Notes under the pieces: model-generated
What the model saw: the letters and a program-made list of their open reading frames with translations, nothing else
Database searches by the model: none
Told to the model about the DNA's origin: nothing
Program-made: the position numbers and the translations under genes
NCBI GenBank assembly: GCA_922989275.2
Contig: OV277857.1
Coordinates: 43,935,083-43,999,082 of the forward strand
Direction of reading: 5' to 3'
Length of the DNA: 64,000 bases
Source: Gari tellinella
Lineage: Eukaryota > Mollusca > Bivalvia > Cardiida > Psammobiidae
Shown: one piece after another, positions 53,413-64,000 of the stretch
Layout: each line of letters opens with the position of its first letter
How positions within the stretch are numbered: position 1 is the stretch's first letter

Positions 53413-54184
53413 CTTTTTATGCCACCGGCATCGATAGATGCGGAGGCATATAGTTATCTTCTTGTCCTTCTGTCTGTGCGTGCGTGCGTGCGTGTGTGTG
53501 TGTGTATCCGTCCATAACAAGGTTAAGTAGATTTTACCGTTATGTCTAGCATCAACACCGCTCACCCAAATGCATGGATACTTATACAGTTATTGCCTTG
53601 GACCATTCCCTATCCACCAAAATTTGATTGTGACTTTCACCTGGACCTAATTTGGGCTTAGAATATTTTAAATAGGCTAATTCTAATTCCGGAACCATTT
53701 GAACAAAATCGGTAAAGTACCTCTAGAAGTTACACCATGCCAAATATCAAAGCTCTAGCTATATTAATTTCAGAGAAGAAGAGGTTTGAAGATTTCACTA
53801 TATAACTCTATGTAAATTTGTGAACCTCTGGGCGGGGTCCTTTTTTACCCCGGGGACATAATTTGAACAATCTTGATAGAAGACCTGTATTCAATGCTTT
53901 GAGAAAAATATCTAAGCTCAGGGTACTGTGGTTTCAGAGAAGAAGATTTTTTCATTTTTTATTGAAACAATATATTTTTAGCTCCTGTGACCTAGATATG
54001 CAACGGACCAGAACCATTTGAACAACTTATAAAGAGGACCATATAAGGATCATTCCTGCCAAGTTTGGTTAAAATCCATCCAGTAGTTTAGGAGGAGATG
54101 TCGTTTAAAGAAATTATGGACGACGACGGACACAGGACAATCAAAATAGCTCACCTTGGCACTTTTTGCCAGGTGAGCTAAAAA
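53413..54184. mobile_element. Chimeric repeat: GCATAA-type head joined to GCTCACC-type head
   Basis: The left side begins TTTTTATGCCACCGGCATCG with the hairpin ATGCGGAGGCATATAGTTA, a plus-strand head. It has a GTGCGTGCGTGC/TGTGTG simple run. From about 53690 the text switches to the GCTCACC core in minus orientation and ends in the minus head hairpin CACCTTGGCACTTTTTGCCA, GGTGAGCTAAAAA. The unit therefore has two heads facing out and no tail. Confidence 0.65.
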
Positions 54185-54574
54185 AACACCCAAAAACTTA
54201 CCGTAAACCTTAAATACTGCATTTCCTGACGCAGATAACAGAGTGTTGACAATAGCTTGACTTTTTTCCTTCAAAAAGTCTAGCTTATTAAAGTCAAAGA
54301 AACAGTGCATACCCTGATCAGAGTTGATCTGGATCTACACTGCTGGCAAAACATACATTATGTGGTTTCCAGCATAGACAAGGTAAATATGATCTTGTCA
54401 GATATTTTCTGCTTTTGTAAAGAACAAGTTTGCCATGATTGGCATATTTTGTGTCCCAGCAGAGCTCTTGTTTCAATATAGAACAATAAGATTAACTCTT
54501 TGCATGCTGGGTAAATTTTTCGTCTGCAACAGTTGTCTTCTGCTTTTGTTCTAAAAGAATCCTTAACAGGGCCA

Positions 54575-54645
54575 GAGTGTCAAACAGTTTGGTTCCTGAT
54601 GAGACACCATGTTACGCTGTGTCTTGTATGGATCCAAACATTTTA
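54575..54645. mobile_element. GGATCC-palindrome MITE (family M3)
   Basis: AACAGTTTGGTTCCTGATGA, GACACCATG at the left and TGTGTCTTGTATGGATCCAA at the right, imperfect hairpin. Confidence 0.65.
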
Positions 54646-54714
54646 CATCGCTAATTATTGAGGTCTGCCCTTTCTCCTGATTTTTCCTAAATCTTCAGAT
54701 TTTTTTTCTGGTAC

Positions 54715-54840
54715 ATGGTAGCTTAAAGTAGGCTGAAAGTAAAGCAGAATGTGCCATAAGGCGCATTCTGCTTTACTTCCAGCCTTCTTTAAGTAGTCAC
54801 ATGTCAACAAAGCTAGAAACAGGCTATGTTTTAAAGGTAC
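54715..54840. mobile_element. M1 MITE, right half
   Basis: TAGCTTAAAGTAGGCTGAAA, CAGAATGTGCCATAAGGCGC and ATTCTGCTTTACTTCCAGC, then AGAAACAGGCTATG. Preceded by the same CTGATTTTTCCTAAATCTTC phrase as at 18540. Confidence 0.7.
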
Positions 54841-54915
54841 GATACGTAAAAATCGCTTTTGAAAAATGCAAATTTGGGAATCTTAGGATTTTTCATGTCA
54901 ACTTATGGCAGACCT

Positions 54916-55135
54916 GGGGCCCGTTTTACTAAACAACTTAAAGTCAAAATCGTTTAACTCTTATTTTTTCCGATCATAAACGTTTGCAAACAACAAATAG
55001 TCAGATCAGAGGACGCGCTAAAAGCGCGTCCTCTGATCTAGCTTTTTGCTGTTTGTAGCAAGTGATAATAAAGAATATAAATTAAAATTTAAAATTTTGA
55101 CTATTTTGCGTAAGTAGTTTAGTAAAACGGGCCCC
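54916..55135. mobile_element. 220-bp element with perfect 19-bp GGGGCCCG inverted ends
   Basis: GGGGCCCGTTTTACTAAAC at 54916-54934 is exactly inverted at 55117-55135. Inside is an M3-type hairpin (AGATCAGAGGACGCGC, TAAAAGCGCGTCCTCTGATC, 55003-55040). The first seven end bases match those of the element at 41573. Confidence 0.8.
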
Positions 55136-55139
55136 TGAT

Positions 55140-55468
55140 TATTGTGACACACATCAGCAGCAAGCATGCAAAGAGTTAACATGTATAAGTATGACGATGT
55201 TTAGCTTAGGCATTCCAGGGTTACTTAGACATTTACATGGACATTTTCTACAGCTTATTGCGTTTTTTTACTTTGGTCAAAGAAATGGCATATTAGCTCA
55301 CAGATAAGCATAATAGAAGTGTTTTTATGTATTTTTTTTATTTTGACAATCTTACTGTTGTTTTATGACATAAGTTAATGTCAATAAAAGAATATGAATC
55401 ATGGTTGAGATGTGTCTTCTCTTATATCATTGTTATATGTGATTATTGAGAAACTCTTACCCCAAAGT
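55140..55468. other. No feature recognised
   Basis: AT-rich DNA; an AATAAA at about 55384 has no gene that I can attach to it. Confidence 0.35.
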
Positions 55469-55469
55469 T

Positions 55470-56225
55470 TATTAGCTCACCTGAGCACAATGTGCTCAAG
55501 GTGAGCTATTGTGATCGGTTGCCGTCCGTCGTACGTCGGTGACGGTGTCGTCTGTTCACAATTTGTTTCAAATAACTTCTTCTCTGTAACCAGTGACCCA
55601 ATTTTAACTCACCTGAGCACATAGTGCTCAAGGTGAGCTATTGTGATCGGTCGCCGTCCGTCGTACGTCGGTGTCCGTGTTGGTGTCTGTGTCGTCTGTT
55701 CACAATTTGTTTCAAATAACTTCTTTTCTGAAACCAATGGCCCAATTTTAACCAAACATGGTCAGATACATACTGTAGTTGTGAGTTTCAAAAATTGTTG
55801 AAAAAAGTGGCTGGGGCTATCGTTCTTGTTGCCATGGCAACCATGCACAATATCTAAAAAATTCCTCTTCTCAAAAACTACTGGTCCGATTTCAATTTGG
55901 TTTTCACCAAAATGTTTCTCAATTGATATACTTTCAAAATTGTTCAAAGAATTTTGATCCGTAAAAAACATGGCCACCAGAGGGCGTGGTCATTTTCCGT
56001 ATTTACATAATATTGACAACCAAAGTCAAAACTTTAAAAATCTTCTTGTCAATAACCATAAGTCCTAGGACAACCAAATTTCATATGTAGCATCATGTTG
56101 TGAACCTTTACCAAGATTGTTCAAATAATGAACCCGGTCAAAAATGGCCCGCCCCTGGGCTTATCAGTTTTTCATAGGAAAACCTTTAAAACTCTTATTC
56201 TCTGAAACTATGGCCAAGACTTTTT
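55470..56225 (+). mobile_element. GCTCACC-family elements, two successive heads
   Basis: A first head at 55472 (AGCTCACCTGAGCACAATGT) runs only about 135 bases. A second, almost identical head follows at about 55605 (ACTCACCTGAGCACATAGTG) with GGTCGCCGTCCGTCGTACGT. This continues with a core rich in AACCATGCACAATATC and GGGCTTATCAGTTTTTCATA. No tail hairpin. Confidence 0.7.
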
Positions 56226-56560
56226 AGCTCACCTGAGCCAAAGGCTCAAGGTGAGCTATTGTGACCGCTCACCGTCCGTAGTACGTCTGTCCGTTCACAT
56301 TTACTTCAAACGACATCTCCTCTGAACCCGCCAATTGTAGGGTGAGTTCAAACTGCTCATGATGTTCCTTGGATGCTTCTCTACAGAAGTTGTTCAAATG
56401 AAAGAGAAAAAGCAAAAACTCTGCTTGAAAAAGCAAAAAAGCAAAAAACTTTAAAAAATCTTCTTGCCCAAAACTACTAGGCCCTAAGCTTTGATATTTT
56501 TACAGTAGAATCTCCTGGTCGATCCCTCTATAGTTTGTTAAAATGAAATCCTTAGGGTCA
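56222..56560 (+). mobile_element. GCTCACC-family element, third head, truncated
   Basis: TTTTTAGCTCACCTGAGCCA, AAGGCTCAAGGTGAGC and TCACCGTCCGTAGTACGTCT, then about 250 bases of core with no tail. It starts inside the core of the preceding copy. Confidence 0.7.
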
Positions 56561-56689
56561 CACTTGACACCACCCTGCGCAGTTTAAGTGCTGCTCTAGG
56601 CAGGTTTCACAGTATTTTTGATGAAGCAGAACTGTATTTTACCTGAGTTACTCTTAATATACTAAGGGCAAATAGCCAATATTTGCAAA

Positions 56690-56757
56690 CATTTTGGATC
56701 CAGATCAGATGCAACATAATCATAATGCTACATCTAATCTGGATCCAACCTATTTGC
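56690..56757. mobile_element. GGATCC-palindrome MITE (family M3)
   Basis: ATTTTGGATCCAGATCAGAT, GCAACATAATCATAATGC and ATCTAATCTGGATCCAACCT form one hairpin. Confidence 0.75.
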
Positions 56758-57319
56758 CACTCATTTACCAACTTAACATTTTCTTAATTGTTTTTTTGTA
56801 CACTTTTCACATACAGTAGGTTTTAAGCAGACATCATTTCAGTCTGGTAAGGGTAAGCCCCAGAGCTCTACCCACTGAGGTCAAATATTATGCAATAGTT
56901 GGAGTATCACAGAACTGGTCATGATCAGCTGAACATGTTGTCTGCTAAAGTTTCGATATGGTTCAGTCTGCTTCATACTTAGAGAAACAGGATCTGGAAG
57001 TGATCCACTGACAGTTATGTAATTATGTCTTATGCCATATTTATACATATCGAGGGTTCGGCGCAAGAGGGGCGTAACTACATTTTTTAAAAATGTTCAG
57101 GAAGTGAAAAAAACTAATTTATTTCTATAGATTGAAAGTTACATACATATTTACCATGTGTTTTGTTTTAAGATAATTTATTCTTTATGAAACATTAAAA
57201 AACAATATTAAAATTTTACAAAATAGTGTTATATTTTAAAAAATCTGACATACGCCCTTATTGCATGCTTTTTCAAGGAAATCTGAAGAAATTTTATACG
57301 CAAGAAGGGCGTAAGTCAA

Positions 57320-57610
57320 CTTAACCTTGGCCATAACTTTGGAACTACATGTGATAGAGACTTCATATTTGGCATGTGTATTCAACCCAAGGGGCTCTTG
57401 AGGTCAACCCAACTTGGATCATGTCAGACCAAGGTCAAGGTCATTAAGGGATAATAGGCTTAATTTAATAAAAAAATTGTCATAACTTTGGGACAACATG
57501 TGATAGAGACTCCATATTTGATATGTGTACTTGACTTCAGAAGCTCTTGAGCTCAGTACAAGTTAGATCATGTCATACAAAGGTCAAGGTCACATGCAGG
57601 GGGCATAGTA
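57320..57610. repeat. Two tandem units of about 145 bases inside the 57-61 kb element
   Basis: CATAACTTTGGAACTACATG / CATAACTTTGGGACAACATG, then TGATAGAGACTxCATATTTG and AGGTCAAGGTCA recur near 57332 and 57480. This is core sequence of the tandem-core families. Confidence 0.7.
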
Positions 57611-57619
57611 TTTCAGAAA

Positions 57620-59030
57620 TACATCTTATTGATAATGTTTGACTTATGCTCTCGTTGCACATTTTTCTCAAGTACAACTGGCAGGACTGTTCTATTATAT
57701 ATTTTTCAGTTAAACTTAAGTTAAAAAAAAAAGTGAATTTTTATTACCTTTTATGCAAATAATAAAATGTACAACAGAATATGTACATGTATTGCTTGGG
57801 TTATTTTGATGTACATTTCCGTTTTGATTTACAATGTATTTAATTAAGGACATTCACAGTTCTCCGGTTGAAAACATAATCAATTAATCAGACTATATTT
57901 TCTCACCTGTGCCTCAATCAATTCAAAACTTCATTAAAGTGTTCAGTATCATTTGACATAGTGTACAACATGTCCTATAACTCTGAATATTTCACATATT
58001 TTGCCATTTATTTTGAAACATCACTCAATCTGGATTACATACAGCAACAAGTCTTATCATTCTTTTTAAATTTGACAAGAGTTGTGCCTCTTTTTACCTT
58101 CTACCACATATATATTTTACTATCAATGTTGCATATGTTATTTCTTCATGGATTTGATTAAATAGTAAAGGAAGACTAATTTACAATCACCCACATTACT
58201 AAAATGACACAAGGCCTATAACTCTTTCACAAATATGAATTTCTTAGAAATTTGCCCTTAGTTCATTTTTTGTCCTCATTAGGTTTGAAACTACTCAAGC
58301 ATTCAGTTATCATCTGACTTCAGTATTTGTTTGTCAACACTTGACTTTGGGAGTGGGTTGGTACCCATTTAATTGGTGAAAATATGCTCTAAAACAACGT
58401 AAAATACTTGATTTGGACAAAAAAAGAGTCGTAAAACTTTCATTTCGGCGGAAAATCATGCCGTAAACAGCTCATTTTGGGAAAAAGTCCTTGTTTTCTT
58501 TTGGGAATGGTCCCCCTCCCCTCCCCCCCCCCCCCCCCAAAAAAAAAATGTTTTACATACAACTACAAGTCCTATACTTTTTTTTTTTTAACCTTTTCTA
58601 CAGTTTAGCTCATTTCTACTACCTACATTTGATTTGAATAAAAGTTAAAAATTACTGTTCCTCAACACCATCCATGTGAAATGACAAGGCCTATAACTCT
58701 TATCACAAACTATGCCCCTATGTACTCAGAATTTCTTTACAATTTGTAATCAGAAAAATAAGAACAGGCCTTATGTCCAATTTTATTATCAAGCATGCAT
58801 ACTGTTTATGGACAGCTTTCACTTTTACAAGTTACACTGGTCTGATTTAAGTAACTTTTGTGACCAAAAATTTTCAACAAAAATGTGTGACAGTTGACTA
58901 TACATGTATATTACAGTCGAATCAAAAAGAAGTACATGTCATGTGGACATATATCAACATGTGGAGCCAAATTAATTTGTTGCTTGTTATTTAAAAATGC
59001 CTATCTACTATGAATGCACAGGCCTCAACC
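57620..59030. other. Interior of the 57-61 kb element: no gene recognised
   Basis: AT-rich with a poly-C/poly-A tract at about 58516-58548. Two related stretches (about 58150-58330 and 58650-58850) share ACAAGGCCTATAACTCTTxTCACAAA. Frames of about 60-66 codons show no motif. Confidence 0.4.
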
Positions 59031-59039
59031 AAATAAGGA

Positions 59040-60360
59040 AAACATGATTCTGGTGAAAATTGTGAAGGAGCTGACATCAAATGCTCTTAAACAGGCTGAA
59101 CCAAGGTAAAACATCTGAAAAATATTTTGCAGCCATCATCCATGCAGTAGAATAAAGCAGATCCTGAAGAAATATGGCAAACTTCAGAATGCATTCTCTG
59201 TGAGAATGTTCTCTCATATAGTGATAATCTGGCAAAGAGACTTGAGGTACCCAAATTGTTCAGTCAGAGCATAGCATCAGCTACAGTCAAAGGGTCTTAG
59301 AGATGAGGAAGTTTGTGGAATTTAGTAAGGAAGTTGAAAAGTTGACCAAAACTCTTTATGTAGGTGACCCTGCATTGCTAAGGCAGCAAAGGCCACCATA
59401 ACAACACTTTACAGGGGCTCCTTCACATAAACTTGTACCCAAACCATGTATTTAATTATAATGGAGTATGATTACTAAATTAAAATCAAATGGTATCGAA
59501 AACAGCTCGGGTACAGAATGTACATGTATACATATGAACTTGCCAAGAGATGTTCAAGAGCCATATATGATGCAGAGTTTCAACAAGTCACAGACTTATA
59601 TGGGTCTGATTTCCGCACAGCTCTGAACTTAATTTGAAATAGGATATGGTAAGATCTCTTGAGCAAAGCAAGCTGTGATAACTCAGTTCATAAAATGATT
59701 CCCTTTTCATAGTGGTGTCTAAGCTTCTCAACCTGATACTGGTTTACCTGCTACAAGTGAGTGCTTAAAACTATTGGTATACAGAAGCAAGTCAAAACTG
59801 CACTTAGAGACATCTCCTGACGACCTTTTGGTCATAACACCCTGCCAGACAATTTCCTTGCAAAGAGCATGGGTCTTGTAGACATACCGATAGCAAAGAA
59901 CCATTGAAGCTTCTCGTCTGAGACTCTACCTTTATATTTGATAGTTGGGTTAGAAATAACCATTGAAAATCACTAGAGCATGAGTATAATCTGGTAAACT
60001 GAGATTGTGCTGCACATGATATGCACATGATTTGACAGTTACACTGACACCTCCAGAACAATGGGCTGGTGGTCCCTCAATGGACTGAGGAAAAGTCTTT
60101 AAAGATCAACACTGTGTCAGAAGAGACCTAATTTAGCAAAGCTGCATAATGATATTATACACCTGCACAAAACTAGAACAGGTGCTTTGAGTATAAACAA
60201 AGTTTCAATTTTGTTGAAGTGAATTTGTTGAGACCAGTGACCACAGATCTTCATTTGGTTGAGAAATTTCCAGTAGATCTAGGTATGTTTTATATCTGAA
60301 GAACCAAAACAACTGACTGGCAAATTTAAAGTCTTAACTCAGTCACCTATGAAACTTTTT
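59040..60360 (+). pseudogene. Possible decayed coding remnant, unidentified
   Basis: Short in-frame runs look protein-like, for example ELAKRCSRAIYDAEFQQVTD then LYGSDFRTALN (about 59538-59634), and TLPDNFLAKSMGLVDIPIA in another frame near 59840. Stops and frame changes separate them. If real, they could be a dead gene carried by the element at 57045-61314. No family could be assigned. Confidence 0.25.
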
Positions 60361-60445
60361 CAGGACAGATTCAATTAAGTTAAAGTCAATTTTTCACCAA
60401 TAATAGTTTATTAAATAACAACATATTGCAAAAATAACAAACATT

Positions 60446-60515
60446 GGAGACACTGATCAGAGAGCTCCTGAGGGTCTTAGCTGTCTACATGTTCAGGGCC
60501 TGCACTGTTTGCATA
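60446..60515. mobile_element. M3-like palindrome, degraded
   Basis: ACACTGATCAGAGAGCTCCT, then GTTCAGGGCCTGCACTGTTT. Only partial symmetry remains. Confidence 0.4.
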
Positions 60516-61403
60516 GGGCAAGTGTACTTTTTGCAGATACACTGTTTGTTTGTGACAAGTATACTCATTGTTTCTAGGTTAGAATGTGTTTAAAGGGAAA
60601 TTTCAGTTTTGAAATTATTAAAAACTGATAACACTAACACTAAATCTGCCTAAAAAGTAGATCTTATATCAATAATATTCCAATACCTCACGCCCGAAAA
60701 GGAAATAGTGAGAGGTTTTGTAGACTGTTATAACCAAATTTTAAACCCTAAAATATCTAAAAATGACATATATATTTACACATCCTGCCTCCAACACAAA
60801 TTTAATGTACATAAAATGTAAACTGCCCTTATTCAAGACTCAGGCACCCCCATAAGCCACATTATGGCTGCCTTCTTTTCTCAAGTATAAGATTTAAACC
60901 TTTTTTTCACCTTAAAATTGAAAATATTGTGTCATGTCAGTGCTTAAGTAGACTGTTATGATGCAATAATATACTGTTGTGATGTCATAAAGAACATAAT
61001 GCCATCATAAGATAACAACACAGCAGTTATTTGTTTACTTAAGTCTGTATTGCAGGATAGATTGTAAGTCAACCAGATGTTTTTTAGCATGCAAGAAGGG
61101 CGTAAGTGGACTTACGCCCTTCTTGCGCTAAGATAATTTGGCAATCTGAGATACGCCCTTATTGCAATATCAAATTATTGATATAAATATCTGAAACTTT
61201 TTGTTTAAATTTATACAGCATATGAGTTTGACTAATATAAGCTGAAAAATCAAAAAAAGTCATTTTTGGAAAAATATGTAGTTACGCCCCTCTTGCGCCG
61301 AGCCCTCGATATGTTTAATATTGGTTTTGTCAGAGTTATCTGTATGTCTTGTCATTTTTTCTTGTCCAGGATTCAACCCTTTCCCCCCATATACTGACGT
61401 TTA

Positions 61404-61610
61404 TTAACCCATTACCCCATAAATGTGCATTTTTAGGCCTTTGATTTATTCCTCTACTTAAGAAAATAATTCCACTTTAAACAGTCATGAAAATGTAAGA
61501 TGCGAAAGTAAAGCAAAGTGTGCATTAAGACACATTCTGCTTTACTTTCAACCTGCTTTAGGTGGCCACCTATTTTCAAAACTAGAAACATGCTATGGGG
61601 TAATGGGTAA
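61404..61610. mobile_element. TTAA-type MITE (family M1), copy
   Basis: Starts TTAACCCATTACCCCATAAA and has CACATTCTGCTTTACTTTCA with GGTGGCCACCTATTTTC. It ends TGCTATGGGGTAATGGGTAA, with the right TTAA mutated. A second left end (CAACCCTTTCCCCCCATATA) lies at 61374. Confidence 0.8.
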
Positions 61611-61614
61611 AATG

Positions 61615-62103
61615 AAATTGCCTATTTGGAAAGAGCCTGATGAGAGGAAGTGCCATTTGCAAAGGCCATAACTCTGTCATCATTGTTTTTTGAGTTATTT
61701 CCCATTGTGATATTTTCTTGTCAAGAAGACAACTTCAGTTCTACTGATGCTATTGTAATGACATTTTATGTATGGAAAGAAACTGATGAGAGAAAATGCC
61801 ATGCACAAGGGCAGCAATATTTAGTTTTTCCCCTTTGTCATATTTTATTGTCAGGAAAATAATTCCAGTTCTGCTGACGCTAGTGAAATAATTATCATTT
61901 ATTGGAAATGGAAATAGCTTGATAAGAGGATGTGTCATGGATAAGGGTCATAAGCTTGGCAACAAAATTCACTTTTGTCATGTTTTCTTGTCTGGAAGAG
62001 AACTCCATTTATAGTTATATTAAAATGTTGTCTTGCCCAGTCAACTTAGGTACAAACTTCAATGTCCTCAGGTGAGCGAATTTAGGGCCATGGCCCTCTT
62101 GTT
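61615..62103 (+). mobile_element. GCTCACC-family element, tail side
   Basis: Three tandem core units (AGAGGAAGTGCCATTTGCAA, AGAGAAAATGCCATGCACAA, AGAGGATGTGTCATGGATAA) are followed by the tail CTCAGGTGAGCGAATTTAGG and GCCATGGCCCTCTTGTTA. No head is present. Confidence 0.75.
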
Positions 62104-62812
62104 ATAATTGGCACGTAGCTTTGCCTTCTGGTCCTCTACCAAGATTGTTCAAACCATGACCCCCGGGTCAAAAATGACCCCGCCCTGGGGCTTATCAGTT
62201 TTACATAGAGTTATATAGGAAAACCTTTAAAACTCTTCTTCTCAGAAACTGTATGACCTAGACTTTTTATATTTGGCATGTAGCTTTGCCTTATGGTTCT
62301 CTACAAAGATGTTCACATCATGACCCCGGGTCAAAAATGGCCACGCCCCAGGGCTTATCAGTTTTACAAAGATTTATCTAAGGAAAACCTTTAAAAGTCT
62401 TCTTCTCTGAAACTGTATGGCCTAGACCTTTTATATTTGGCATGTAGCTATGCCTTACGGTCCTCCACCAAGATTGTTCAAATCATGACCCCCTTGGGTA
62501 AAAAATGTCTCTGCCCTGAGGCTTATCAGTTTTACATAGACTTATATACTAAAACCTTTACAAATCTTCTTCTCTGAAACCGTAAGGCCAAGACCTTTTA
62601 TATTTGGCATCTAGCTTTGCCTTATGGTCCTCTACCAAGATTGTTCAAATCATTGCCTCAGGGTAAAAAATAGCCCCGCTCTGGGCTTATCAGTTTTACA
62701 TAGTCTTAAACAGGAAACCCTTTAAAAATCTTTTACTCTGAAACTGTAACCATTGTCAGAATTCAATAATATTTTGAATGAATATTATTTAAAACACCCT
62801 TTATTAGGACCC
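62104..62812. repeat. Tandem core units of about 155 bases without ends
   Basis: ATTTGGCATGTAGCTTTGCC, CTCTACCAAGATTGTTCAAA and GGGCTTATCAGTTTTACATA recur at about 62106, 62270, 62437 and 62600. Related core text is in the copy at 55605-56225. Confidence 0.8.
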
Positions 62813-62815
62813 TTT

Positions 62816-64000
62816 TTAGCACACCTGGCACGAAGTGCCAAGGTGAGCTTTTAGGATCGCTGGATGTCCGTCGTCCGTCGTCTGTCCGTCCACAATTGGT
62901 TGTGAACACTCTAGCGGCTACAAATTTCATCCGATCTTCATGAAACTTGATGACAATGTTTGTCTTGATGAAATCTAGGCCAAGTTTGAATGTGGGTCAT
63001 GTCGGGTCAAAAACTAGGTCACTAGGTCAAATCATAGAAAAACCTTGTGAACACTCTAGAGGCTATAAATCTCATTGGATCTTGATGAAACTTGGTCAGA
63101 ATGTTTGCCTCATTGATATCTAGGTCAAGTTCGAATGTGGGTCATGTCCGGTCAAAAACTAGGTCACTAGGTCAAATCATAGAAAAACCTTGTGAACACT
63201 CTAGAGGCTATAAATCTCATTGGATCTTGATGAAACTTGGTCAGAATGTTTGTTTAACTTATATCTAGGTCAAGTTTGAATATGGGTCATGTCTGGTCAA
63301 AAACTAGGTCAAATCATAGAAAAACCTTGTGAACACGCTTGAGGCTACAAATCCCATTTGATCTTGATGAAACTTGGTCAGAATGTTTGCCTCATTGATA
63401 TCTAGGTCAAGTTCGAATGTGGGTCATGTCCGGTCAAAAACTAGGTCACTAGGTCAAATCATAGAAAAACCTTGTGAACACTCTAGAGGCTATAAATCTC
63501 ATTGGATCTTGATGAAACTTGGTCAGAATGTTTGTTTAACTGATATCTAGGTCAAGTTTGAATATGGGTCATGTCTGGTCAAAAACTAGGTCAAATCATA
63601 GAAAAACCTTGTGAACACGCTTGAGGCTACAAATCCCATTTGATCTTGATGAAACTTGGTCAGAATGTTTGTTTAATTGATATCTAGGTCAAGTTTGAAT
63701 ATGGGTCATGTCTGGTCAAAAACTAGGTCACTAGGTCAAATTATAGAAAAACCTTGTGAACACTCTTGAGGCTACAGATCTCATTGGATCTTGATGAAAT
63801 TTGGTCAGAATGTTTGTCGCATTGATATCTAGGATAAGTTTGAATATGGTCAAAAACTAGGTCACTAGGTCAAATCATTGGAAAATCTTGTTTACACTCT
63901 ATAGGTTGATTGTGGGTTTACATGTCCAGTCATAATCTAGGTCACTATAGGTCAAGTTTGCCATGGTGTACCAGGTGAGCGATTTAGGGCCATAGTGGCC
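62816..64000 (+). mobile_element. GCTCACC-family tandem-core element, reaches window end
   Basis: Head AGCACACCTGGCACGAAGTG, CCAAGGTGAGCTTTTAGGAT and GTCCGTCGTCCGTCGTCTGT. The core has about seven units of 145-150 bases; two pairs of units near 63130-63620 repeat as a block of about 300 bases. Tail CCAGGTGAGCGATTTAGGGC and CATAGTGGCC stops at the last base of the window. Confidence 0.9.

Larger units (their letters stand above)
57045..61314. mobile_element. 4.27-kb element with 39-bp inverted ends and repeated GGGCGTA motif
   Basis: The ends 57045-57083 and 61276-61314 are inverted with one mismatch in 39 (ACATATCGAGGG, GGCGCAAGAGGGGCGTAACT). The motif GCAAGAAGGGCGTAAGT or close forms recurs in both subterminal zones: 57251-57266 (inverted), 57297-57316, 61092-61108, 61111-61127 (inverted) and 61152-61166 (inverted). 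With the two end copies this makes seven. Such clustering is typical of transposase-binding sites. The 3.7-kb interior has no long open frame. The superfamily is unknown and no clean target duplication could be fixed. Confidence 0.8.

Overview
This window is eukaryotic, non-coding-rich and dominated by repeats. I read it as part of a marine bivalve nuclear genome. The basis is inference from the repeat style: many copies of a family beginning AGCTCACCTG with a hairpin head and tandem GGTCA-rich core, a Penelope-like retroelement with a hammerhead ribozyme, tRNA-type SINEs, and many palindromic MITEs. Spliced exons with GT/AG borders and a polyadenylation signal exclude a bacterium. The species cannot be named from what is here. 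Long open frames are almost all translations of repeats.

Genes. The one confident gene is the last coding exon of an OPA3-like mitochondrial protein (32237-32604, + strand), with a good 3' splice site, OPA3 family sequence, a stop and an AATAAA signal 67 bases downstream. Its first exon was not found in the 32 kb upstream. A second, unrecognised + strand gene is suggested by an internal exon (45248-45330) and a charged terminal exon (48068-48214). A possible first exon lies at 42914-42951 in a CpG-rich, promoter-like patch. At least one linking exon is missing, because the phases of the last two do not match. A short SAP-like exon fragment may sit at 18061-18144.

Layout. 1-5200: CATTGAAA/TTTCAATG-rich sequence, foldback elements, one GCATAA-family repeat and a TTAA MITE. 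5523-11400: a decayed Penelope-like reverse transcriptase cut into three pieces by younger repeats, with a hammerhead ribozyme before the third piece and a 2 kb array of 300-bp units in between. 11418-15632: a 4.2 kb element with long diverged inverted arms. 15.9-26.7 kb: scattered MITEs, SINE heads, a PIF/Harbinger transposase fragment and an 89-bp-armed foldback. 26.8-28.35 kb: a 116-bp satellite of 13 units, one carrying a 35-bp palindromic insertion. 29973-31152: a CAGGGGCGTA-type transposon containing a 268-bp tandem duplication. 32-33 kb: OPA3-like exon. 33-41 kb: dense TTAA MITEs, some nested, and a 1 kb segmental duplication with filled and empty insertion sites. 41.6-48.2 kb: a GGGCCCG-ended element and the unrecognised gene. 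49-56.6 kb: more tandem-core repeats and MITEs. 57045-61314: a 4.3 kb transposon-like unit whose 39-bp inverted ends and subterminal zones carry seven copies of one 15-bp motif. 61.4-64 kb: a TTAA MITE and tandem-core repeats running off the window.

How parts relate. There is no operon-like organisation. The biology visible is mostly a layered history of transposition: retroelement first, tandem-core elements into it, MITEs into MITEs, and the two host genes spread thinly across introns full of these elements. All identifications are by eye from sequence and remembered family motifs; no database search was possible.
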